A stretch of DNA of 64,000 nt from an uncultured Spirochaetota bacterium (GCA_944390005.1 CALXOJ010000009.1:1-64000), one strand, 5' to 3'. Numbered from the stretch's first letter, positions 7,746 through 17,042 are shown. Numbers and translations are program-made. The notes: generated by a model from the sequence alone, not told the origin.

Positions 7746-8902
7746 ATTTTATAAATTCTCCGAAATTTTTCCAAGTCAAAATAGTGATCGAACATGGCTT
7801 TGACTTTGGCGATTTTATCATCGTCGTAGATTTGCAATTTTGTATTTTCAGCGGCTTTTCTGACTGTTGTCTCAATTTCACTTGTTGTCAGCGGAACGAA
7901 AAAGAACGGCAGATTCTGTTTTTCAAGCAGCTTTGCTTTTTCCTCTAAAACCTCCCGAGGCTGTTTGTCACTGCAAGAGAGGATGATGCCGCCGAGTTTA
8001 TCTTCAAGAACACTGTTGAATTCCAAAATCTTCTTTAACCTTCTTGTCGAAGCCGCATTCAGAAGAACAATATCCCCGGCATGAAGATACTCTTCCGGTT
8101 CGAAAATTTGATGAGGAAGAGTGATGATTTTTACCGAACGCGACGGTTTCTCCCACTGTTTTTCACTGACAATTTCCGTTAAATACGCATTGGGAAATTT
8201 GCGGACCAACAGCGCCATTGACGGCTGATTCAAAATATCGTCTTCGGGAAAATAGCCGAGCACCGACAGTGAGCGACGGCGGCGGTAAATGTCGTTGATA
8301 TTTTTTTCGGAGAGGTATCCTTTCATCTCATCCAATTTTTGCGGAAAAAGTTTATTGAAAATCACACCGCGGAAATCGGCGCCGTTGACGGTGAAGTAAC
8401 TCAAATCGGGCGAAAGCATATCGAGGCTTTTACCCAATCCGCCGCCGGCCAGATAAAGAACGGGAGCTTTCAGCATTTTGCTGACGTCGGCATTCGATAA
8501 TCCGATGAGGCTGCCAACGCCGGGGTGTCCGGTTCCTTCAGCGATAATGATTTTTTTATCTTTCATTTTTTCGACGGAGTCGGCAATTTTCTGCGCATAC
8601 TCTTTTGTCAAATGCGATTTATGCTTTGAAGTCAAATACTGTTTCGTGACGCCGGAAGCAATTTGAACAGGAGAAACATAGCGTAGGTCGAGATTGGGCA
8701 GACAGAATTTTTTGATGACAGCCGCGTCTTTATCGATTTTTTTTCCATCCTCGATTTCGACGGTTTCTTGACCGACCGGTTTAATGTAGCCGATGTCGTC
8801 GGGATCGAAAATTCGGCTCAACGAATGGATCATGCCGAGCGAGGTGGTTGTTTTTCCGGCATGCTGACGAAAGCCGGCAATATAAACAATTTTCTGTTTC
8901 AT
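7742..8902 (-). CDS. BioD-like P-loop ATPase (AAA_26; phosphotransacetylase N-terminal-like)
   Basis: 386 residues from the ATG at 8902. The N-terminus has a dethiobiotin-synthetase-type P-loop (AGFRQHAGKTTTSLGM), then IGYIKPVGQE and IIAEGTGHPGVGS, as in the CobB/BioD-like domain that precedes phosphotransacetylase or stands alone with a DRTGG domain. No phosphotransacetylase catalytic domain is present, so this is the stand-alone form, often proposed to be a sensor or regulator rather than an enzyme of biotin synthesis. It ends in a four-base overlap with the HAD phosphatase gene, which suggests a linked task. The longer frame from 8950 is less likely because the P-loop normally lies within the first 20 residues. 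Confidence 0.7.
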   Translation of the reverse strand: MKQKIVYIAGFRQHAGKTTTSLGMIHSLSRIFDPDDIGYIKPVGQETVEIEDGKKIDKDAAVIKKFCLPNLDLRYVSPVQIASGVTKQYLTSKHKSHLTKEYAQKIADSVEKMKDKKIIIAEGTGHPGVGSLIGLSNADVSKMLKAPVLYLAGGGLGKSLDMLSPDLSYFTVNGADFRGVIFNKLFPQKLDEMKGYLSEKNINDIYRRRRSLSVLGYFPEDDILNQPSMALLVRKFPNAYLTEIVSEKQWEKPSRSVKIITLPHQIFEPEEYLHAGDIVLLNAASTRRLKKILEFNSVLEDKLGGIILSCSDKQPREVLEEKAKLLEKQNLPFFFVPLTTSEIETTVRKAAENTKLQIYDDDKIAKVKAMFDHYFDLEKFRRIYKI

Positions 8903-8976
8903 TCTTTCCCTCTTGCCGATATAATATATAAAAGGAAAAATTTTTTCCATCGGTTTTTCGTATTTCGGAGTTTTTT

Positions 8977-10005
8977 ATGAATTCTTTACAAAAACAGAAG
9001 CCGCCGGCCGCTGTTTCCAAACGCAAAGAGAGGGGCGAGGCAAAAATTCTCTATCACCAGTACTCGAAAGAAAAATACGCCTGCCGAATAGACTTACCGG
9101 AACTCAGTGAACTGCCGGAACCCGATAATGTGTGGATCGAATGCGGCAGCGGCATTTCTCGGGAACTCACTGACCGATTGGGAAAACGATTCGGCTTCAA
9201 CAAACTGATTCTCGAAGACGCCGCCGTCGTGCCTCAGCCGCCGAAACTGGACGAATATGACGACAGCTGTTTTTTAACGCTCAACGCCGTCGATTGGAAC
9301 GAGCAGGAACACTGTATCGAAGAAAATCAAATGTCTTTTTTATGGAAAAAACGACTGCTGATTTCGCTCTCCGAAGCAGCCAATAGCGATTTAAACTTTT
9401 TGTTAACAAGATTAACCGACCCCTCTTCCAACGTACGTACCCTCGGATCTGATTATTTACTTTTTTCGATTCTCAATTTTTTGATTGACAATGCGTACAA
9501 AACGGCAAAGAGCATGCTTGACTACTACGATGATTTGGAAGAACAGCTTTTTTTCTCCGATTTTGACGACATTTCGAAGCTTCACGCATTTCGGAAACAA
9601 GTGACACGGCTCTCCCGTTCATTGATGCCTCTCCTTGTTATTCTGAACAAAATCTGTCAACCGGAATTTTCATTCGCTTCTTCAAAAACCAAAAAACTGT
9701 TTGCTAATTTGACAAACAACGTCACACAGGCAGTCAACCTCACCGAAAAACTGCGCGATTCGTTTTCTTTTCTAATTGACTCTTTGGATTCGAAAAACGC
9801 GCAATCGGTCAATCGCATTATGAAGGTTCTGACTATCGTTTCAACTGTTTTTATGCCGTTGTCATTTATTGCCGGTGTTTATGGGATGAATTTCACTGAT
9901 ATGCCGGAGCTGCGTTGGAAATTCGGCTATCCGTTTGCCCTTTTGCTGATGACTGCCGTGACACTCGGAATGATTATTTATTTTAAAAAGAAAAAATGGT
10001 GGTAA
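8977..10005 (+). CDS. corA: CorA-family magnesium/divalent cation channel
   Basis: 342 residues. There is a long cytoplasmic N-terminal domain and two C-terminal membrane helices. The first helix ends in the CorA signature YGMNF (in FIAGVYGMNFTDMPELRW), which forms the selectivity loop; the second ends in a basic tail (FKKKKWW). CorA forms pentamers in the inner membrane and imports Mg2+, sometimes Co2+ or Ni2+. A CGGAG Shine-Dalgarno precedes the start. No Mg2+ riboswitch fits in the short leader. The next gene begins immediately after the stop. Confidence 0.9.
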   Translation: MNSLQKQKPPAAVSKRKERGEAKILYHQYSKEKYACRIDLPELSELPEPDNVWIECGSGISRELTDRLGKRFGFNKLILEDAAVVPQPPKLDEYDDSCFLTLNAVDWNEQEHCIEENQMSFLWKKRLLISLSEAANSDLNFLLTRLTDPSSNVRTLGSDYLLFSILNFLIDNAYKTAKSMLDYYDDLEEQLFFSDFDDISKLHAFRKQVTRLSRSLMPLLVILNKICQPEFSFASSKTKKLFANLTNNVTQAVNLTEKLRDSFSFLIDSLDSKNAQSVNRIMKVLTIVSTVFMPLSFIAGVYGMNFTDMPELRWKFGYPFALLLMTAVTLGMIIYFKKKKWW

Positions 10006-10007
10006 AA

Positions 10008-11051
10008 ATGCAGAATTCGCTTAAAAACCGCATTATTATTTATATGAAAACAAGAAATATTTTCCCGGTTTTGATTTTGGTTCTGTTGCTTTCGTGCAGC
10101 TGTTTTGTGCCGGCCGAATCGCTTTCCATTTTGTCGTACAACGTTCAAAATCTTTTTGACGACGTTGCCGACGGCGGAGAATATCACAATTACAATCCCG
10201 AATCCGGTCAATGGGGTTCGGAAATGTTTCAAAACAAACTGAACAATTTGGCAGAGGTGATTCGAGAAACCGATGCCGACATCGTTCTTTTATTTGAAGT
10301 CGAAAATCAAAACTGTATTGACTCTCTTGTTCGATTCTATTTACCGACGCGCGGGTATCGTTTTAATTACTGTCTGGATCAGGAAAATTCCAATATTAAC
10401 TCCGCCGTGATTTCACGCATTCCGGTAAACGAAGTCAAAACCCACCGACTTGAACTCGGCCGCAGTATTTTACGCAATATTAATGAAGTCTTTTTCGAAT
10501 ACCGCGGAATCGAATTCGAAATCATCCTCAACCATTGGAAGAGTAAACTCGGCGGCGATGAAGAGACCGAAGAAAAACGCAAACTGTCGGCTCAAACGGT
10601 GAGACGGCTGATTCAAAATAACCCGCTGCCGGTGATTGTGGCGGGCGACTTAAACGAAGATCTGTATGAATTCAAAAAACAGGAGTTTCGTTACCCGACA
10701 GCACTGGTTTCGAAAAAGAACCTGCACCGTATTCCGAAAGAAGAACGGAACCGCTGTTTGGTTTTTTCCGAAAACAAAGAAGAAGTAAAAGGCGATGTTT
10801 TGTATTCGATTTGGAGCGAACTGCCGCCGGAAAAAGGCAGCTATTTTTACAGCTCCGAATGGGAAAAAATCGATCACATTTTTGTCAATGAACCGATTAT
10901 CGATCCGACCCAAAAACCGAATTTAATTCGCTGCGAAATTCCGGAATACGATTTTATGGTCAACCGGAACGGAAAACCGCGTTCGTTTTCAACCAAAACA
11001 TTTACCGGAGTTTCGGATCACTTCCCGCTTTTGATTGAATTGGAATTTTAA
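10008..11051 (+). CDS. Secreted endonuclease/exonuclease/phosphatase-family lipoprotein
   Basis: About 347 residues. A hydrophobic N-terminus is followed by cysteines in a lipobox-like LLLSCSC, so export and probably lipid anchoring are predicted. The catalytic fold is shown by LSILSYNVQNLFDD (the N of the EEP family), LLFEVENQ (metal-binding Glu), VIVAGDLNE (GDLN motif) and the terminal GVSDHFPLLIE (SDH motif). Enzymes of this family cut DNA, RNA or phosphate esters; secreted versions often salvage phosphate or degrade extracellular DNA. Start choice is uncertain: ATG 10008 has GGTGG before it, ATG 10044 gives a more typical signal peptide, and 9996 would overlap corA. Confidence 0.8.
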   Translation: MQNSLKNRIIIYMKTRNIFPVLILVLLLSCSCFVPAESLSILSYNVQNLFDDVADGGEYHNYNPESGQWGSEMFQNKLNNLAEVIRETDADIVLLFEVENQNCIDSLVRFYLPTRGYRFNYCLDQENSNINSAVISRIPVNEVKTHRLELGRSILRNINEVFFEYRGIEFEIILNHWKSKLGGDEETEEKRKLSAQTVRRLIQNNPLPVIVAGDLNEDLYEFKKQEFRYPTALVSKKNLHRIPKEERNRCLVFSENKEEVKGDVLYSIWSELPPEKGSYFYSSEWEKIDHIFVNEPIIDPTQKPNLIRCEIPEYDFMVNRNGKPRSFSTKTFTGVSDHFPLLIELEF

Positions 11052-11068
11052 AACTCTCTGCGAGGCGG

Positions 11069-11977
11069 TTAAAAACCGCCTCCCAACAGTTCGATCAATC
11101 GATTTAAATCATCGAGCGAATAATAATCGATGACGATTTTTCCCCGTTTTTCCGTTCCGTTGATAAGAACGTGAGTTCCCAGCCGTTCCATCAACTGCGA
11201 TTCAACGGCGAGAATATCCTCCGATTTGGACGGTTTTCCGGCGGCCGCTGTCGGTTCCGCCTTTTTTTCGTCTTTTGCCAGAAGTTTTTCAATATCGCGG
11301 ACGCTTAAACCTTTTGAGATAATCATCTGATAAAACTTCCGCATTTCCGATTCTTTTTTTAACCCGGCCAAACTCCGTGCATGTCCCGCTGTAATTTTAT
11401 TTTCTTCCAATCCGGTTAAAATGTCTTCAGGTAATTTCAGTAAACGGACGGCATTGGTGATTGTCGAACGCTTTTTTCCGACTTTTTCGGCAACCTGCTC
11501 CTGCGTATAACCGTAACGGCGCATCAACGCCTGATAAGCGCGCGCTTCTTCCAGTGGAGTTAAATCTTCACGCTGAATATTTTCAATAACCGCAATTTCA
11601 TCCGCTTTTTCGTCAGTCAACGACATTTCCACTGCCGGAATGGTTTTCAAGCCGGCTTTTACCGCAGCGCGATAACGCCGTTCTCCGGAAACAATCATAT
11701 ACCGCGACTCGCGACTGACAACCAAAATCGGCTGCAGAACGCCGACTTGCCGAATCGAATCGGCCAGTTCGTTTAAAGACTCTTCATCAAAATATTTTCT
11801 CGGCTGATCGGTATAGGCAAAAATATCATCGAGCGCAATTTCGCGAATACCGCCGTTTTGGGCCGCCTCTTCTTCCCACTTTTTTACGGAAGGAGCCGCT
11901 GCCTTCGGTTTCAGATTTTCGATCCCTTTTCCTAATCCCGATCGTTTCATTCTTGCAGGACGATTTTCATTTGCCAT
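11069..11977 (-). CDS. parB: Chromosome-partitioning protein ParB
   Basis: 302 residues. The ParB/Spo0J N-terminal domain is evident from DIFAYTDQPRKYFDEESL, the CTP-binding motif GERRYRAA and ENIQREDLTPLEEARAY. A helix-turn-helix follows (YTQEQVAEKVGKKRSTITNAV), and then a C-terminal dimerisation domain. ParB loads on parS and spreads as a CTP-dependent clamp, organising the origin for segregation. Two perfect parS sites lie 2.5 kb away at 14440 and 14491. The gene overlaps the end of parA by 11 bases, the usual parAB operon. A hairpin around 11062-11082 overlaps its stop but has no T tract. Confidence 0.96.
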   Translation of the reverse strand: MANENRPARMKRSGLGKGIENLKPKAAAPSVKKWEEEAAQNGGIREIALDDIFAYTDQPRKYFDEESLNELADSIRQVGVLQPILVVSRESRYMIVSGERRYRAAVKAGLKTIPAVEMSLTDEKADEIAVIENIQREDLTPLEEARAYQALMRRYGYTQEQVAEKVGKKRSTITNAVRLLKLPEDILTGLEENKITAGHARSLAGLKKESEMRKFYQMIISKGLSVRDIEKLLAKDEKKAEPTAAAGKPSKSEDILAVESQLMERLGTHVLINGTEKRGKIVIDYYSLDDLNRLIELLGGGF

Positions 11978-12728
11978 CGTTCATATACTCCTTTGCCAAA
12001 TTTTCGTAACTCTTTGCTCCAAGACATAAACTGTCGTATAAATTAATCGGAACGCCATGAGACGGCGCTTCTGCCAACTTGACATTCCGAGGAATGATGG
12101 TTTTAAAAAGCCGATCCGGATAGTTTTGATTCAAATTATCCACAACGTCACGGGAAAGAAGGGTTCTTGAATCGTACATTGTAAACAGTATACGAGGAAA
12201 TGTTAATTTCGGGTTAGTGGTATTCCGCACCATTTCAATCGTATCCAATAACTGTGACAAACCTTCCAACGCAAAATATTCACATTGAAGCGGAACAATC
12301 ACCTCATCGGCTGCCGTCAACGCGTTAATAGTCAGTACTCCCAATGCGGGCGGACAGTCAATAAAAATATAATCGTAAACGCCGCGCCATTCATCCATCG
12401 CTTCTTTTAAAACAAATTCCCGATCATCAACCGAAATCAATTCGACAGCTCCTCCCGCCAAATTGATATCGGTCGGACAAACAAAAAGATTGTCAACAGG
12501 CGTTTCGTAAACACATTCATTTGCATCGGTCTGCCCTGCCAGCAATTCGTAAATACCCTTCTCAACGTCGGCAATACCGACATTTGAAGAAAGATTTCCT
12601 TGTGGATCAAAATCGATTAAAAGAACTTTTTTCCCCGCGTCGGCTAAATACGCACCGAGATTTACTGTTGTCGTCGTTTTTCCGACGCCGCCCTTTTGAT
12701 TGACAAATGCCGTAATTTTTGTTTTCAT
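11967..12728 (-). CDS. parA: Chromosome-partitioning ATPase ParA (Soj)
   Basis: 253 residues from ATG 12728. It carries the deviant Walker A KGGVGKTTT immediately after the start, a Walker B-type segment (YIFIDCPPALG) and LLIDFDPQGN. ParA binds DNA non-specifically as an ATP dimer and moves ParB-parS complexes. The longer upstream frame is rejected because the Walker A lysine normally lies within about 20 residues of the start. The gene is first in the parAB operon and has no Shine-Dalgarno; its -10 box ends ten bases before the ATG. Confidence 0.96.
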   Translation of the reverse strand: MKTKITAFVNQKGGVGKTTTTVNLGAYLADAGKKVLLIDFDPQGNLSSNVGIADVEKGIYELLAGQTDANECVYETPVDNLFVCPTDINLAGGAVELISVDDREFVLKEAMDEWRGVYDYIFIDCPPALGVLTINALTAADEVIVPLQCEYFALEGLSQLLDTIEMVRNTTNPKLTFPRILFTMYDSRTLLSRDVVDNLNQNYPDRLFKTIIPRNVKLAEAPSHGVPINLYDSLCLGAKSYENLAKEYMNDGK

Positions 12729-12738
12729 ACTATAAATA

Positions 12739-12767
12739 ATAATAGTCAAAAAGGATTTTTTCTTCAA
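12739..12767 (-). promoter_or_regulatory. parA promoter, very short or no leader
   Basis: On the minus strand, TTGAAG (12762-12767), 17 bases, TATTAT (12739-12744), then ten bases to ATG. The expected leader is only a few bases long. Confidence 0.45.
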
Positions 12768-12793
12768 TAAAAACAAAAAAAAATCGAAATTTC

Positions 12794-12822
12794 TTGTCTC
12801 CGCACAAAAAAAGTGTTAAACT
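12794..12822 (+). promoter_or_regulatory. nfu promoter
   Basis: TTGTCT (12794-12799), a 17-base spacer and TAAACT (12817-12822). The short leader contains the Shine-Dalgarno AAGGAG before ATG 12841. Confidence 0.5.
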
Positions 12823-12840
12823 GCAAATAAGGAGATTTTT

Positions 12841-13059
12841 ATGGAAGAACAAGTCAAACAATATATCGAGCATGTCCGCCCTTCCCTTCAAGCCGACGGC
12901 GGAGATGTCGAATTTGTTAAAATGGAAGGAAACATCGCTTATGTAAAACTGAAAGGCAGCTGCCACGGCTGTCCGATGGCTCAAATGACCCTGAAAAACG
13001 GTATCGAAAAATACTTAAAAGACAATATTCCTGAACTGGAAGGCGTCGAATCGGTTTAA
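12841..13059 (+). CDS. NifU C-terminal-domain iron-sulfur scaffold (Nfu)
   Basis: 72 residues, matching the single-domain Nfu proteins. It has VRPSLQADGGDVEFV and the cluster-binding CHGCPMAQMTLKNGIE motif, with the two cysteines as CxxC. Nfu carries or transfers 4Fe-4S clusters to client enzymes in the cytoplasm. It stands alone between the divergent parA and a convergent secreted-protein gene, with its own promoter and terminator. A partner isc/suf operon is not in the window. Confidence 0.92.
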   Translation: MEEQVKQYIEHVRPSLQADGGDVEFVKMEGNIAYVKLKGSCHGCPMAQMTLKNGIEKYLKDNIPELEGVESV

Positions 13060-13076
13060 TTCGGATTTAACGACAG

Positions 13077-13099
13077 GCGGGCGGAGGCCCGCTTTTTTT
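13077..13099 (+). terminator. nfu terminator
   Basis: GCGGGC-GGAG-GCCCGC followed by seven T residues, 18 bases after the nfu stop. Confidence 0.9.
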
Positions 13100-13105
13100 G
13101 TGAAT

Positions 13106-14404
13106 TTACTTTATCCGAAACAGCTGCTTCATTTTTTCTTCGGGAAAAACCGCTCCGTTATCCGTTATTTCGACTTCCGTCTTCAAATCAGAATCGAACG
13201 AAAGAAAATCCCAATCAACGGAAACCGTACCGACAGACTTTTGTTTTTCTTCAATCAGCCGTATCAAACGGACAACTTCGGCTTCTTCAAAAATCAGACA
13301 AACATGTTCAGCTAAACTCCCTTCCTGTTTTTCGGGAAGAACAAACACAAAACGCTTTCCGCCGACCTCAGCCGCTGAAACGGAAATATTCGCTGTTTTG
13401 GTTTCAAATGAAACAGGAACAAACAACTCTTTACTGATGCGTCGTGTTTTTCTTAAACCAAATTCCTCGGGAAGGCAGCGCCTCACTTTCAGTACATAAC
13501 CGACCTGTTGAGCCGCCGCCGTTTTCGGAACTTCGACCGGCGCCGTGTTTTGTGAATCAAAAAAAGACGAAAGCAAACGAAGAAATTCTTCGCAGTCAAA
13601 ACGAAACGTTTTTTCTGTATTCGGAAAATTTAAACGCAATCCTACGGTTTGAAAGTCCGGCGCTGCGTTTTTTAAAACCGTTGATGATGATGTTTCCGTC
13701 TTTTCGTCTTCATAAATCAATTTAAGATTTTTCACCGGAACAAAAGAGAGTACAGCATTTTGAAGAGAAACGGAATTCTTTACATCGGAAAGTGACATTT
13801 GTGTCCCCGAAAACGAAGAACGGTTTAATTGAAACTCTTCGATAAGTTTTTCCTCAACCGTTTCTTCAATCGTCATTTCGACATTCGTTTGCAATCCGTC
13901 GGGAAAATATTTTTTTCTCTCAACAACAATTTCCTCATCGCGTGCCGTTTCCAGCTCAATAATCTTTTGTTTAACCGAATTTACATCGACTTCTCCGCCG
14001 GAAGAGCGGCTTTTTTCTAAAACGGTCAATGCTCGGACAAGAGGTTCGAGTTTTCTGTTGTAAATATCATATAAGCGATCAGCTTCCTTTTTGAAATGTT
14101 TTTCTTTTTCAAGAATATCGCTGCGAATTTTTTCTTCTTCTTTGCGGTATAAATTTGCCTTTTCCCGAATCTCGGAATAAAATTTAAACCCTTTCACTGC
14201 ATCTTCAACGGTAACTTTATCGGCAAATAACCCGACTTGTTTTTTAAAAGAAAAAACAAAAGCAGAGGTTCCCGCAATTTCAGATTCTTTAACAGCAACG
14301 GTCTTTTCCCCGGATCCGTCAATTTCAATCCGAATTCCATTTTGTTCAGCAAACGAACCGAACGCCGTAAAAACCGTTAAAAATAGAAAAACACACCGTT
14401 TCAT
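13106..14404 (-). CDS. Secreted coiled-coil protein of unknown function
   Basis: 432 residues with a cleavable-type signal peptide (FLFLTVFTAFGSFAEQ). Residues about 75-190 are rich in charged heptads (KEEEKIRSDILEKEKHFKKEAD) and probably form a long coiled coil. The C-terminal half is mixed alpha/beta with no motif I recognise. A periplasmic or outer-membrane-associated structural role is possible but unproven. Its promoter's -35 box directly abuts the first parS site, so ParB spreading could affect its expression. It converges with nfu. Confidence 0.6.
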   Translation of the reverse strand: MKRCVFLFLTVFTAFGSFAEQNGIRIEIDGSGEKTVAVKESEIAGTSAFVFSFKKQVGLFADKVTVEDAVKGFKFYSEIREKANLYRKEEEKIRSDILEKEKHFKKEADRLYDIYNRKLEPLVRALTVLEKSRSSGGEVDVNSVKQKIIELETARDEEIVVERKKYFPDGLQTNVEMTIEETVEEKLIEEFQLNRSSFSGTQMSLSDVKNSVSLQNAVLSFVPVKNLKLIYEDEKTETSSSTVLKNAAPDFQTVGLRLNFPNTEKTFRFDCEEFLRLLSSFFDSQNTAPVEVPKTAAAQQVGYVLKVRRCLPEEFGLRKTRRISKELFVPVSFETKTANISVSAAEVGGKRFVFVLPEKQEGSLAEHVCLIFEEAEVVRLIRLIEEKQKSVGTVSVDWDFLSFDSDLKTEVEITDNGAVFPEEKMKQLFRIK

Positions 14405-14410
14405 ACCGTA

Positions 14411-14439
14411 TAATTAACACGGATAAAAATCCATGTCAA
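14411..14439 (-). promoter_or_regulatory. Promoter of the coiled-coil protein gene, abutting parS
   Basis: On the minus strand, TTGACA (14434-14439), 17 bases and a weak TAATTA (14411-14416) six bases before the ATG. The -35 box ends exactly where parS begins at 14440. There is no Shine-Dalgarno, so it is again a leaderless arrangement. Confidence 0.45.
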
Positions 14440-14455
14440 TGTTCCACGTGGAACA
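14440..14455. other. parS: parS site 1
   Basis: TGTTCCACGTGGAACA is a perfect 16-base palindrome matching the widely conserved bacterial parS consensus (TGTTNCACGTGAAACA) at nearly every position. It is the ParB loading site. Confidence 0.95.
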
Positions 14456-14490
14456 TTTAAAAATCGATAAAGCCGTGAAGAAGCTCTTAA

Positions 14491-14506
14491 TGTTCCACGT
14501 GGAACA
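14491..14506. other. parS: parS site 2
   Basis: A second identical TGTTCCACGTGGAACA, 51 bases from the first measured start to start. The flanks match in inverted orientation: site 1 is preceded by GTCA and site 2 is followed by TGAC. Confidence 0.95.
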
Positions 14507-14519
14507 TTGACGGTACTGT

Positions 14520-14564
14520 CTTTATAATAAAACAAACACCCCGAAGCCATTCGGCTTCGGGGTG
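14520..14564 (-). terminator. gyrA terminator
   Basis: CACCCCGAAGCC/GGCTTCGGGGTG stem (14537-14564) with an ATTC loop. On the minus strand it is followed by TTTGTTTTATT, 19 bases after the gyrA stop. It also separates gyrA transcription from the parS pair. Confidence 0.85.
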
Positions 14565-14582
14565 CTGATGTCGTTCTGCGGA

Positions 14583-17033
14583 TTATTTTTCATCCGGAGC
14601 ATCTTCGTTAACAACGCGCGCCACTCCGACGAGACAATCAGGTTCTTTTACGCGAACCGCACGCACGCCTGAAGCAGATCTTCCCAATACGGGGATTTGA
14701 TCAACTTTCAATTTTAATGTCATTCCTTGAGAGGTAATGCAGACCAATTCGTCTTTTTCTGAAACGCATAGAGCGCCGACCAGTTCGCCTGTCTTTTCTC
14801 CGGCTTTATAGTAAATGATTCCCTTCGATCCGCGCGAGTGCGAGGTGCTGTTTTCAAGATTAGTTCTCTTTGCAAATCCAAATTCGGAAATCAGAAAAAG
14901 CTGTTCGTTTTCCTTAAAAGACAAAACAGCAACAACTTCATCCCCTTTGGTTAACCTGATTCCGCGTACACCTGAAGCGATTCTTCCCATAACGCGAACA
15001 TCTTCTTCTTTAAAATGAAGAGCAAGCCCTTTCCGCGTAACAAGGAACATTTCTCGATTTCCGTCTGTCGGAACGACACTGACAAGACGGTCGCCTTGCT
15101 GTAAACGAATCACGATTTTTCCGCGTGTTTTGGCGTTTTCCAACTCCGATGTAGCTAAGCGTTTAACGTTTCCGCATCCGGTTGCCATAAATAAAAACGA
15201 AGTTTCATTAAATTCTTTTAAAGCCACTACAGCGGAAATTTCTTCGTTTGCGGTAATAGAGAGCAGTTGTTTAATATGTGTTCCTTTAGCTACTTTGCTG
15301 CTTTCCGGAATTTCATGAACTTTCAGATAATAAGCTCGACCTTCATTTGTCAAAAAGACAATGTACTCATGCGTGGAAGCAATAAAAAGATGTTCAAGGA
15401 AGTCGTCTACATGGAATTTTGTCGAAGATGAACCGGCGCCTCCCCGATTTTGAATTCGGTACGACGAAACAGGCTGCCGTTTAATGAAACCCTTATTGGA
15501 AATCAGAACAACCACATTTTCTTCGACAATCATGTCTTCGGCGTCGATTTCTTCCGCTTCTTGCAGCAAAATTTCGGTTTGACGGTTTGATTGATTTGCT
15601 TCGGAGACTTGATCGATTTCCGTTCGTACAACCCCCATCAGTTTGTCTTCATGCGCTAACAAATCTTCATAGTACGCAATCATCTTCAAAATTTCTGCCA
15701 ACTCGTTTAAGATTTTTTCCGTTTCCAAGTTGGTCAGCTTTTGAAGCCTCATTTCGAGGATAGCGTTGGCTTGAATTTCGGAAAAGGCAAAACGTTCAAT
15801 CAAGCGCTTTCTTGCTTCATCAACCGTTTTTGACGCTTTAATAAGAGCAATAATTTCATCAATATTGGCAAGCGCAATTTTTAACCCTTCCAAGATATGA
15901 CATCGAGCTTTGGCTTTATTTAAGTCAAAAACTGTTCTGCGAGTGACAACCTCTTTTCGGTGCTCAACATAATGAAAAATCAGTTGTTTTAAATTTAATG
16001 TTTCCGGTTTGCCTTTTACCAAAGCCAAATTGATGATACTGAAACTTTTTTGTAAATCGGAAAGCAGGTAAAGTTTATTGAGCGTCATCTTGACATTAGC
16101 GTCTTTTTTCAACTCAATAACGATTCGAACACCGACTCTATCGGAAGATTCATCGCGCAGAGCGGAAATATCTTCGATTTTTTTGTCTTTCACCAAATCG
16201 GCAATCCGTTCCAACAACGATTTTTTGTTGACCATGTAAGGAATTTCGGTAACAACAATGCACATCCTTCCGGATTTCATTGTCTCAATCGAACACTTTG
16301 ACCGAATCAAAACTTTTCCGCGACCCGTTCTGTACGCTTTTTTAATTCCTTCTGTACCGTAAATAAGACCGCCGGTCGGAAAATCGGGTCCTTTTATATA
16401 CTGCATCAATTCTTCAACGGTAATATCCGGATTTTGAATATACGCGGAAACGGCAGCGCAGACTTCGTTGATATTGTGCGGAGCCATGTTTGTCGCCATA
16501 CCGACAGCAATTCCGTTTGATCCGTTGACAAGCAAATTCGGAAAAGCTGAAGGAAGAACGGTCGGTTCCTGCGTCGATTCATCATAATTCGGCATCCAGT
16601 CAACCGTATCTTTATTGATGTCGGTCATCATCAATTCAGCGTACTTTTCCATTTTGGCTTCGGTATACCGCATAGCGGCAGCCGAATCGCCGTCCAAGTT
16701 TCCGAAGTTTCCTTGTCCGTAAATCAACGGATATTTCAACGAAAACCATTGCGCCATACGGACCAACGCGTCGTAAACAGACTGATCACCGTGCGGATGG
16801 TACTTACCTAAAACTTCACCGACAATACGTGCGCATTTTTTTGTTTCTTTATTCGAAGCCAAACCCAATTCATTCATCGCGTACAAAATTCGACGATGAA
16901 CCGGCTTCAATCCGTCGCGAACATCCGGCAATGCACGGCTGACGATAACCGACATGGCATAATTCAGATAAGACTGTTTGACTTCATCTTCTATGGATAC
17001 GGGAATGATATTTCCCGGCTGCGTTTCTTCCAT
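14583..17033 (-). CDS. gyrA: DNA gyrase subunit A
   Basis: 816 residues. The catalytic tyrosine is Y123 in [10 protein letters not shown]. The N-terminal breakage-reunion domain is complete and is followed by a six-bladed C-terminal wrapping domain. Gyrase introduces negative supercoils ahead of forks and at the origin. Two oddities: the quinolone-determining segment reads [15 protein letters not shown], with Gln84 at the position of E. coli Ser83; and the GyrA-box is QNRGGAG (528-534) instead of the usual Q(R/K)RGG(R/K)G. It lies nine bases after gyrB and ends at a strong terminator. Confidence 0.97.
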   Translation of the reverse strand: MEETQPGNIIPVSIEDEVKQSYLNYAMSVIVSRALPDVRDGLKPVHRRILYAMNELGLASNKETKKCARIVGEVLGKYHPHGDQSVYDALVRMAQWFSLKYPLIYGQGNFGNLDGDSAAAMRYTEAKMEKYAELMMTDINKDTVDWMPNYDESTQEPTVLPSAFPNLLVNGSNGIAVGMATNMAPHNINEVCAAVSAYIQNPDITVEELMQYIKGPDFPTGGLIYGTEGIKKAYRTGRGKVLIRSKCSIETMKSGRMCIVVTEIPYMVNKKSLLERIADLVKDKKIEDISALRDESSDRVGVRIVIELKKDANVKMTLNKLYLLSDLQKSFSIINLALVKGKPETLNLKQLIFHYVEHRKEVVTRRTVFDLNKAKARCHILEGLKIALANIDEIIALIKASKTVDEARKRLIERFAFSEIQANAILEMRLQKLTNLETEKILNELAEILKMIAYYEDLLAHEDKLMGVVRTEIDQVSEANQSNRQTEILLQEAEEIDAEDMIVEENVVVLISNKGFIKRQPVSSYRIQNRGGAGSSSTKFHVDDFLEHLFIASTHEYIVFLTNEGRAYYLKVHEIPESSKVAKGTHIKQLLSITANEEISAVVALKEFNETSFLFMATGCGNVKRLATSELENAKTRGKIVIRLQQGDRLVSVVPTDGNREMFLVTRKGLALHFKEEDVRVMGRIASGVRGIRLTKGDEVVAVLSFKENEQLFLISEFGFAKRTNLENSTSHSRGSKGIIYYKAGEKTGELVGALCVSEKDELVCITSQGMTLKLKVDQIPVLGRSASGVRAVRVKEPDCLVGVARVVNEDAPDEK

Positions 17034-17042
17034 GGCCGACTC

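Noticed and set aside
11062-11082. Hairpin GAGGCGGTT/AACCGCCTC between the EEP lipoprotein gene and parB
   Set aside because: There is a good stem but no T tract on either strand, and half of it encodes the end of ParB, so I do not call it a terminator.
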